From: Acidimicrobiaceae bacterium
Lineage (GTDB): Bacteria; Actinomycetota; Acidimicrobiia; Acidimicrobiales; RAAP-2
Assembly: GCA_003138855.1 (NCBI GenBank)
Contig: PLHF01000043.1
Location: forward strand, 1-54,132
Reading direction: 5' to 3'
DNA: 54,132 nucleotides
Part shown: piece after piece, positions 48,570 through 54,132 of the stretch
Layout of the letters: every line of letters starts with the position of its first letter
Position numbering within the stretch: the stretch's first letter is position 1
Program-made: the position numbers and the translations under genes
The notes under the pieces: generated by a model
What the model was told of the DNA's origin: nothing
Database searches by the model: none
What the model saw: only the letters and a program-made list of their open reading frames with translations

Positions 48570-49727
48570 ATGCCGACAGAATCGCGGGAGTTCGACATCA
48601 CCCTCCTGGGGGCCACCGGGTTCGCCGGTGGCCTCATCGCCGACTACCTGGTGGCGAACGCCCCGCCCTCCACCCGGATCGCCCTTGCTGGGCGGAACGC
48701 CGCCAAGCTGGAGGCGGTGCGGTCCCGTGTCGGGTCCGACCTCGCCCTGGTGACCGTGGACGTCACCGACGCGCAGGCGGTGGGCTCTCTCGCCGAGCGG
48801 ACCAGGGTGGTCATCTCGACCGTGGGTCCCTACATCGTCCACGGAGAGCCGGTGGTGGCGGCGTGTGCCGATGCCGGCACCGACTATCTCGACCTGACCG
48901 GGGAGTCCGAGTTCGTCGACCTCATGTACCTCAAGCACCACGCCCGCGCCGTCGAGACCGGTGCACGGCTGGTCCATGCCTGCGGATTCGACTCGGTCCC
49001 GCACGACCTCGGTGCCCAGTTCACGGTGGAACAGCTACCCGAGGACGTCCCGCTCGCGGTCCGGGGACACGTCCGTGCGCGCGGCACCTTCTCGGGAGGC
49101 ACTGCGGCATCGGCGCTCGAGATCATGGCGAGGTACCGGTCCGGCAAGTCGGTCCACGACATCCGGCGTCAGGTCGAGCCCCCTCCGGCCGGCCGGAGCG
49201 TACGGGTCGTGACCGGGCGTGTCGGGCGCAGCCCGGACACCGGATGGTGGGAGGTACCGATGCCGACCATCGATCCGCTGGTGGTGGCCGAATCGGCCCG
49301 GCAACTCCCCCGCTACGGTCCCGATTTCGCCTACTCCCACTACTGGGCGGGCGACAGCCTCCTGGCTGCCGCTGGCATGATCGCCGGCGCCGGGCTGCTC
49401 TTCTCGCTGGCACAGGTCCCCGCGGCACGGCGAGCCGTCGAACGCCTGCGCCCGTCGGGCTCGGGCCCCAGTGTCGAACAGCGTGACAAGTCGTGGTTCA
49501 AGGTGCGGTTCGTCGGCGAGGGAGGGGGGTCGAAGGTGGTCACCGAGGTGGCCGGTGGCGACCCGGGATACTCCGAGACCGCCAAGATGATCGGCGAGGC
49601 TGCACTGTGTCTCGTCCACGACGAACTCCCTGTGACCTCGGGCCAGGTCACCACGGCCTCGGCCATGGGGCCCGCGCTGCGCTCGCGGCTGCAGGCGGCA
49701 GGGATCACGTTCGCCGTCCTGCCCTGA
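48570..49727 (+). CDS. Saccharopine dehydrogenase-like / trans-acting enoyl reductase family protein
   Basis: This 385-residue protein has an N-terminal Rossmann domain (FDITLLGATGFAGGLIADYL) and RIALAGRNAAKLEAVR. STVGPYIVHGEPVVAACADAG, then DYLDLTGESEFV and HACGFDSVPHDLGA follow. The pattern is that of the mycobacterial trans-acting enoyl reductase family (Rv2953-like), which reduces polyketide intermediates, although many relatives have no known substrate. A hydrophobic stretch (LLAAAGMIAGAGLLFSLAQ) near residue 270 may contact membrane lipids. ATG 48570 is chosen; an upstream TTG/GTG frame adds only seven residues. Confidence 0.88.
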   Translation: MPTESREFDITLLGATGFAGGLIADYLVANAPPSTRIALAGRNAAKLEAVRSRVGSDLALVTVDVTDAQAVGSLAERTRVVISTVGPYIVHGEPVVAACADAGTDYLDLTGESEFVDLMYLKHHARAVETGARLVHACGFDSVPHDLGAQFTVEQLPEDVPLAVRGHVRARGTFSGGTAASALEIMARYRSGKSVHDIRRQVEPPPAGRSVRVVTGRVGRSPDTGWWEVPMPTIDPLVVAESARQLPRYGPDFAYSHYWAGDSLLAAAGMIAGAGLLFSLAQVPAARRAVERLRPSGSGPSVEQRDKSWFKVRFVGEGGGSKVVTEVAGGDPGYSETAKMIGEAALCLVHDELPVTSGQVTTASAMGPALRSRLQAAGITFAVLP

Positions 49728-50022
49728 CCGGTCGCCTCCGGCCGATCCGGCTCGCCCACGCCTTCCGCCCCCCGGCCGTGCGGAGCGGGACCCCTGGCGG
49801 GGATTGCCTGAACCGGCCCACGCTCGCCGTGCTTCTTGCGCTGACTGGTCGAACCCGCCCACAGCCGTCTGAAAGCGGGGGTGACAGCCGTCAGTCGAGT
49901 TCCGGCCAGAAGTGACGCTCATTCCCCGGGGAGAAGTTGCCGATAGTCACAAGGTGAAAGACAAACAACGCGACCCCTGGACACTGACACTCAGCGACGG
50001 CGTTTGGGCGGGGAGGGAACGA
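49728..50022. other. Gene-free stretch at the start of the accessory region
   Basis: About 295 nt between the reductase gene and the leader ORF of the pentapeptide gene. Base composition becomes noticeably less GC-rich towards the right. I see short dyads (TGACAGCCGTCA at about 49881-49892 and CCCCGGGG near 49926) but no gene, tRNA or clear attachment site. Confidence 0.4.
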
Positions 50023-50049
50023 ATGACGGGCGAGAGTGTGCCGATATGA
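50023..50049 (+). CDS. Leader mini-ORF coupled to the pentapeptide gene
   Basis: ATG 50023 opens eight codons encoding MTGESVPI and stops at TGA 50047-50049. GGAGGG at 50012-50017 lies 5 nt upstream and is by far the best ribosome binding site in this region. The stop overlaps the ATG of the pentapeptide gene (ATGA), whose own upstream sequence is weak. The layout is that of a leader peptide that loads ribosomes onto, or regulates, the downstream gene. Confidence 0.5.
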   Translation: MTGESVPI

Positions 50050-51035
50050 CACCTGACGAGGATCTGAGCGGCGCCGATCTTCGGCTACACGACCTAAGCG
50101 GCGCGAGCCTTCCAGGCAAAAACCTAACCGGGGCCGACCTGACCGGCGCCGACCTGAGCGGCCAAGACTTGAACCACGCCGACCTGAGCTTCGCTGACCT
50201 TTATGGCGCAGACTTGACCTCCGCCAACCTGACCGGCACCAATCTGTATGGAGCCAACCTCACCGACGCAACCCTGACCGGCGCCGACCTGACCGGCGCC
50301 GATCTGAGTCTTGCCAACCTGACCAACGCCATCCTCACCAATGCCACCCTGACCGGCGCTGACCTGATCGTGGCCACGCTGAACGGCGCCAAGTTGACCG
50401 ACACTGACCTGACTTCAGCCAACCTGACCGGCGCCAACCTGAATGGCGCTGACCTGACTTCAGCCGACCTGACCGACGCCAATCTGAATGGCGCCGACCT
50501 GACCACAGCCAACCTGACCGACGCCGACCTGACCGGCGCTGACCTTGGCAATGCCGACCAAGCGCCAGCAGGGAGCAAGTCCGAGAGCCGGGGGATGGAA
50601 GAAGAGAAGCCTGCAGGCTTCGAGGTGAAGCCTGAAGAGGATCTGACCGGCGCTGACCTTCGGGGCCGAAACCTGACCGGCGCTGAACTGAGTGGCGCCG
50701 ACCTGACGGGCGCCAACTTCCACCTAGCCACCTTGACCGGCGCCATCCTGACCGGCGCCATCCTGACCGGCGCCAACCTGACCTGGGCCGACCTGACAGA
50801 CGCGGACCTGAGTGACGCCGACCTGACCGGCGCCAACCTGAAGGAGGCGGACCTGACCGGCGCCGACCTGAGTGGCGCCGACCTGACCGGCGCCAACCTG
50901 AAGGAGGCCGACCTAAGGGACGCCAACCTGACCGCCGCCGACCTGACCGGCGCCGAGGGCCTCGGTGGCACAATGACGGCCGCTAGACGGGCCGAGCTAG
51001 CCGACCGTCGACGCCGTGCCGAACCGGGCGTCTAG
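50046..51035 (+). CDS. Pentapeptide-repeat protein with two repeat domains
   Basis: This 329-residue protein is almost wholly made of A(D/N)LTG-type pentapeptides. I count about 33 repeats at residues 6-170 and 21 at 199-303. They are split by a 28-residue charged linker rich in Glu, Lys and Pro. Each block opens with a similar P(D/E)EDLxGADLR segment, which suggests duplication of a whole domain. The C-terminal tail is basic (RRAELADRRRRAE). Such proteins fold as a right-handed quadrilateral beta-helix; some mimic DNA and bind gyrase, but no specific partner can be inferred. The start at ATG 50046 is supported by the overlapping leader ORF. The complementary strand is open only because of the repeats. 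Confidence 0.92.
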   Translation: MTPDEDLSGADLRLHDLSGASLPGKNLTGADLTGADLSGQDLNHADLSFADLYGADLTSANLTGTNLYGANLTDATLTGADLTGADLSLANLTNAILTNATLTGADLIVATLNGAKLTDTDLTSANLTGANLNGADLTSADLTDANLNGADLTTANLTDADLTGADLGNADQAPAGSKSESRGMEEEKPAGFEVKPEEDLTGADLRGRNLTGAELSGADLTGANFHLATLTGAILTGAILTGANLTWADLTDADLSDADLTGANLKEADLTGADLSGADLTGANLKEADLRDANLTAADLTGAEGLGGTMTAARRAELADRRRRAEPGV

Positions 51036-51039
51036 TCCT

Positions 51040-51326
51040 TCCGGTCCACGGGATGAGGTCGCACATCGACCATGAGGTGGGGTCCGGCCACGTGGTGTCT
51101 CGGGAACCCGCTCGCCGGCCTTGATCCTGCCGGTGGCAACCAGCACGTTGGACTCAGTACCGGTGATCCATTGGAGATTGGCCTCGGAGCAGTAACCGGC
51201 ATCGGCGAGGATCATCTCGGGGCTGGTGTCGATGTCGGCGGCGTCCAGGTTGCCCTCGGTGACGGCGATCATGTGGGTGAGCTCACAAACGGCCGTTTCT
51301 GGACCAAATCGCGTTGTCGAGTGCAT
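51040..51326 (-). pseudogene. Transposase remnant (IS1182-like)
   Basis: A minus-strand reading contains MILADAGYCSEANLQ and LVATGRIKAGERVP, which resemble the central DDE-transposase segment (LADAGYWSEANL, then LVAT...) of IS1182-type elements. The parts on both sides, including the N-terminal DNA-binding region and the C-terminal catalytic end, are missing or scrambled. No terminal inverted repeats were seen. It marks past transposition next to the pentapeptide gene. Confidence 0.65.
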
Positions 51327-51424
51327 CCTTCCCGAATGACCGACGTCCCTGGGCTGATCTTCTCCCCTACGCTTCTTGCATGGACGAGAGACCGCCGAGG
51401 ACAGAAGAGAGCAGTGGTGGACGG

Positions 51425-52261
51425 ATGAGGTCGCGAGGGAGCGCCAGGTGGTTGGTAACCGTCGGAGTTGTCGGTGCCCTTGGGGTAGGAGCGACCTTCG
51501 GGCTGATGAGTGCCGCTGGCGCTTCGACCGGCACGTCGAGTTCCGTCAGCGATGTGGTTGCCAGTCCGGTGACCACGGCGAGCTTCAGCTTCAGTGTGTC
51601 GGTCAGCGGTCTAACGCCATCGGCCGTGACAGTGACTGGTACGGGTCAGGCCAACTTGACGAATAACGCGGTTTCGGTCGCTGTCAACGTCCCTGCTGTC
51701 GTTGCCAAACTTATCCCCGGTGGATCAGCGTCACCTGAAGTGATCAACGCGGTCATGTCAGGAGACACGATCTACCTGGAAATCCCCAGTCTCGCCTCCA
51801 TGGTTGGGGAGCCGTGGGTGTCGGTAGCCTTGCCGTCCAAGGCCACGACTGCCGTTCCAGGGATCTTCACCAAGGTCGCGTCCGCGGTCGGCAATGTAAA
51901 CGCCATTGTTGGATACGCCGAGGCTCATCACGCCACGGTGACCTCGTTGGGTGATGCCACTGTGGACGGCGTCCAGGCGACTGGTAGCAAGATGGTCGTA
52001 ACGCGTTCGCACAAGGGCAAGATCAACACACTTTCGGCGAGTGTCTGGGCAGATTCAGCGAATCGCCTCGTTCAAGCTGACGTCACGACATCCGGGGCCA
52101 CCAAGAAAGGCACCGTCGGCCTCACGGGCGCCGTCGACTTCACTGGATACGGCTCCTCGGTGACGATCACGGTGCCGCAACCGTCGCAAGTGAAGTCGAT
52201 TCCATTCTCCACGGTGGCAATGTTCCTCGGGAAAGCCCATCACCGCGCCAGTCGCGTCTGA
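51425..52261 (+). CDS. Secreted protein, LppX/LprG-like fold suspected
   Basis: This 278-residue exported protein has a signal-type N-terminus (RSRGSARWLVTVGVVGALGVG, then GLMSAAGA). The mature part has alternating Thr/Val/Ser strands and a segment (SGDTIYLEIPSLASMVGEPWVSVALP) like that in LppX/LprG-type lipid-binding proteins, but there is no lipobox cysteine. The function is unknown. ATG 51425 is preferred because the signal peptide begins there; ATG 51380 is in frame. Codon and base usage are less GC-biased than in the core genes, in line with the accessory region. Confidence 0.65.
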   Translation: MRSRGSARWLVTVGVVGALGVGATFGLMSAAGASTGTSSSVSDVVASPVTTASFSFSVSVSGLTPSAVTVTGTGQANLTNNAVSVAVNVPAVVAKLIPGGSASPEVINAVMSGDTIYLEIPSLASMVGEPWVSVALPSKATTAVPGIFTKVASAVGNVNAIVGYAEAHHATVTSLGDATVDGVQATGSKMVVTRSHKGKINTLSASVWADSANRLVQADVTTSGATKKGTVGLTGAVDFTGYGSSVTITVPQPSQVKSIPFSTVAMFLGKAHHRASRV

Positions 52262-52477
52262 TATCTGCGTCCTCTGACTGCCTGATCGGGCGACGGACCA
52301 CCGACGCTCTGGCCGTGAAAGTCGCAGAGCGGCGATCAGACCCGCCATAGACGGCTCCCTAAGCCTCTCTGACGCCGTGGTGAGCACACATCACCGTTAG
52401 AGGTTCTCCCGACGCTCTACCGCCCCACCGACCGGGTAGCGCGCTTGGCCGTCAATCGAGGCGATGATGGGGATCAT
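52262..52477. other. Intergenic stretch without recognisable gene
   Basis: This is a 216-nt gap. A GGTGA-GCACACA-TCACC dyad near 52379-52395 is the only structure noticed. It could be a terminator for the secreted-protein gene, but it has no T-run. Confidence 0.3.
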
Positions 52478-52858
52478 ATGGGAGCCGCCTACGAGGACTT
52501 GGAGCACTGGTCCGCAGAAGCGATGCAGCCCATCGTCGAGCTCATAGCTGGCGTCAACGCTGCGATCGACGCCACGCTGGACGGGCCGGACGCTCTAGTC
52601 ACAACCGCGCCGCTACTGCGGCAAGCACTGCTATCCGCTGGGGTATGGCTTGAGGCCCATCCTTGCCCCGACGAGTTTCTTCGCGATCGTGCTCGCCAGC
52701 TGGTCGAGCAGTTCGCTGATGCCTTGATCACCATAGGGCTGGAACCGCGCCAAGACTGGGGAAGGTTGTCGTCGGTCCTGGACGAGCAACTCTCTGTGTT
52801 GGCAGGGGGTTTCACAGCGTTCCTCACCGACCTGCATGTTGAACTCGACGGCTACTGA
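52478..52858 (+). CDS. Hypothetical protein
   Basis: This 126-residue acidic, mostly helical predicted protein has no signal peptide or membrane segment. It shows no motif I recognise. Visible segments are GAAYEDLEHWSAEAMQPIVEL and FLRDRARQLVEQFADALITIG. The frame is open from 52445 (TTG), but ATG 52478 follows a GGGGAT stretch and is preferred. The neighbours are accessory genes. Confidence 0.5.
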   Translation: MGAAYEDLEHWSAEAMQPIVELIAGVNAAIDATLDGPDALVTTAPLLRQALLSAGVWLEAHPCPDEFLRDRARQLVEQFADALITIGLEPRQDWGRLSSVLDEQLSVLAGGFTAFLTDLHVELDGY

Positions 52859-53124
52859 CCTTGGCTCCCGGCAGTCCCGCCTGCTTCAGGGAGACAGCAG
52901 TCTGACGCCCTCCAAACCCTCGACGTGACCCTCACACGACCACAGCCGCAGCCTCTTCTTGCCGACGGCCGCTTGGCCTGTCCACCGCACCGGCTCAGGG
53001 TAGTCGGTGGGCGTGTCGACCCGGTAGCCAGGGCCCCGGCTCACCATGCTCCAGCTGACCCCTGGCTCAGTCCTGACGGCGTTGGCTTAGCGGTAGATGG
53101 AGTCAGGGTAGGGCAGAGGAGTGA
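52859..53124. other. Stretch without intact gene upstream of recombinase remnant
   Basis: These 266 nt should hold the N-terminal part of the recombinase if it were intact, but I see no core-binding-domain sequence in any frame. An in-frame TGA at 53122-53124 closes the catalytic frame on its left side. Confidence 0.4.
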
Positions 53125-53700
53125 CGGGCGCTCTCAGTCTTCGCCTGGTCGCTGCTCCTCACCCGTGGGCTGCGCCGTGGCGAACTGTGCGCGCTGCGTT
53201 GGGAGGACATCGACCTCGACACCGGGGTCGTGCGAATCGATCGGGCGCGGGTCGTGGTTGACGGGAAGGCCATCGACTCGGAACCGAAGACCGACGCCGG
53301 TAGGCGGTCGGTGCCGCTGGATCCGTCGCTGGTGGCGATTCTGAAGACACACAAGGCCCTTCAGGCAGCCGAGAAGCTGGCGGCGGCCGGTGCGCCTACG
53401 AGGACGGCGATTGCCTGGTCACCGACGAGTTGGGGAATCCTTACCACCCCGACACCATCTCGGAGTGGTTGAACCAGAAGCAGAAGGCGAGCGGGCTGCC
53501 CCGCATCCGGCTGCACGACTGTCGCCACACTGCTGCCAGTCTCATGTTGGCCGCAGGGGTTCCGGTGAATGTGGTCCAAGAAATGCTCGGTCACAGCAGC
53601 CCCACCATCACCATGAGCATCTACGCCCACGTCTTGCCGAGCATGGCCGAGCAAGCCGGAGTGGAACTGTCGGAGTCCCTACTCGGTCCCTCCCGGTGGG
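53125..53700 (+). pseudogene. Broken tyrosine recombinase (phage-type integrase), catalytic domain
   Basis: The first frame reads LLLTRGLRRGELCALRWEDID (catalytic Arg region) and continues to KLAAAG near 53390. The reading then shifts to another frame: YEDGDCLVTDELGNPYHPDT, IRLHDCRHTAASLMLAAGVP (HxxR), VQEMLGHSSPTITMSIYAHV (His and catalytic Tyr). All catalytic motifs survive in order, but one frameshift at about 53391-53396, loss of the N-terminal domain and a missing normal stop make the gene non-functional. The C-terminus runs on across the opposite-strand gene. It shows that a mobile element once inserted here. Confidence 0.85.
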
Positions 53701-54005
53701 CCGTCGGTCGAAGCGGTTGCGAAGACGGCGTTCTCGACGAGCGCCCTCGCCTGCCGACGGTCGGCGTCAGTGACCGGGTGGTCGTAGGTCTTCGCCCAGA
53801 CCAGTTCGTCGGCGTGTCCGAAGTATCCCGTCACCACGAACACTCCGATGCGGTGACCGGCGACCCGCGCTGCCCGCCGCCACTCTGTGCAGTCGTCAAG
53901 CTCCGCGGTCTGCGCCACGCACGCGCCCGTTGCGGCGAACTCGGCTTGCAGCGTCTCGACGAGGCGGGCGAAGAGTCGCCCCGTCATGTCTCCCAGCCCT
54001 TCCAT
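53679..54005 (-). CDS. Hypothetical protein next to integrase remnant
   Basis: This 108-residue protein is soluble by appearance, with DDCTEWRRAARVAGHRIGV in the middle and KTYDHPVTDADRRQARALVENA near the end. I do not recognise a family. GGAGAGG just before the ATG at 54005 is a good ribosome binding site; ATG 53987 is an alternative. Upstream (to the right) are repeated TGTCAA motifs that could regulate it. It may be cargo or a regulator of the mobile element. Confidence 0.55.
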   Translation of the reverse strand: MEGLGDMTGRLFARLVETLQAEFAATGACVAQTAELDDCTEWRRAARVAGHRIGVFVVTGYFGHADELVWAKTYDHPVTDADRRQARALVENAVFATASTDGPPGGTE

Positions 54006-54017
54006 TGAGCCTCTCCG

Positions 54018-54069
54018 TTGACACTCTCACATTGACACTCTCAGGAGCTGCGTTGACATACGGTTGACA
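54018..54069. repeat. Cluster of TTGACA motifs with 14-bp direct repeat
   Basis: TTGACACTCTCA occurs at 54018-54029 and 54032-54043 (14-bp period), and TTGACA again at 54053-54058 and 54064-54069. On the minus strand this is a set of TGTCAA boxes within 65 nt upstream of the hypothetical gene. They resemble operator or iteron sites, or recombinase-accessory sites next to the integrase. Confidence 0.6.
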
Positions 54070-54132
54070 AGCGGCCTCGTCACCACTGGTCACCGGGGCC
54101 TCGCAGACCCCTGATGTGCGACTTCGGTGGAG

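Noticed and set aside
50201..50973. Long minus-strand open frames of Arg/Ser/Pro-rich composition
   Set aside because: They are the complement of the pentapeptide repeats and arise from the repeat itself.

Overview
The window is about 54 kb of very GC-rich DNA with tightly packed genes. Many start codons are GTG, and many neighbouring genes overlap by 4 nt (ATGA or GTGA). Gene content points to an actinobacterium: a BsaP-like zinc-ribbon gene beside bioB, a DUF3039 protein, an SCO6745-family protein, a GAP-family membrane protein, a ROK regulator and a trans-acting enoyl reductase-like protein. An Acidimicrobiia-type organism is plausible, but no rRNA or other taxonomic marker is present. I saw no tRNA, rRNA or CRISPR array.

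Layout. (1) 1-2.35 kb: the end of a luciferase-like oxidoreductase, a YjbQ-family protein, and tag coupled to a SIS-domain sugar-phosphate gene. (2) 2.39-15.0 kb, minus strand: a ROK regulator followed by a run of translationally coupled genes. These are a solute-binding lipoprotein, two permeases, two ATPases, two amidohydrolases, an (alpha/alpha)6 glycosidase-like protein and a sarcosine-oxidase-family flavoprotein. A divergent pair (C69 peptidase and flavin amine oxidase) starts from the same intergenic region, which holds a good promoter and a dyad. I read this as one uptake-and-breakdown locus for an unidentified glycosylated amino compound. (3) 17.6-24.7 kb: a class V aminotransferase, pdxH, an acyl-CoA dehydrogenase, an archaeal-type riboflavin synthase, and bioA-bioF-bioD. 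(4) 24.7-34.5 kb: an M20 peptidase with a GCS2 ligase, an enoyl-CoA hydratase-like gene with an SCO6745-family gene, an NfeD/SPFH pair, an ABC-F ATPase, a decayed NAD(P)-binding pseudogene, dusB-like, maf and DUF3039 genes. (5) 34.5-49.7 kb: a GAP-family protein, bsaP-bioB, an acyl-CoA dehydrogenase, a frameshifted enoyl-CoA hydratase, ahcY, a beta-helix lipoprotein, a GH3 glycosidase, metY-metX, and a saccharopine-dehydrogenase-like reductase. (6) 49.7-54.1 kb: an accessory region. It has a double-domain pentapeptide-repeat protein behind a tiny leader ORF, a transposase remnant, a secreted protein, small unknown genes, a broken tyrosine recombinase, and TTGACA-type repeats at the window end.

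How the genes connect. Biotin synthesis is split into bioAFD and bioB-bsaP about 11 kb apart. The BioB has lost one of the cysteines expected to ligate the [2Fe-2S] cluster. MetX, MetY and AhcY form a methionine/SAM-cycle group. PdxH supplies PLP for the several PLP enzymes here (BioA, BioF, MetY, the class V aminotransferase). The most unusual points are the archaeal-type riboflavin synthase, the altered BioB beside BsaP, the in-frame deletion that removes the oxygen-activating lysine region of the sarcosine-oxidase homologue, and the leader-coupled pentapeptide gene.
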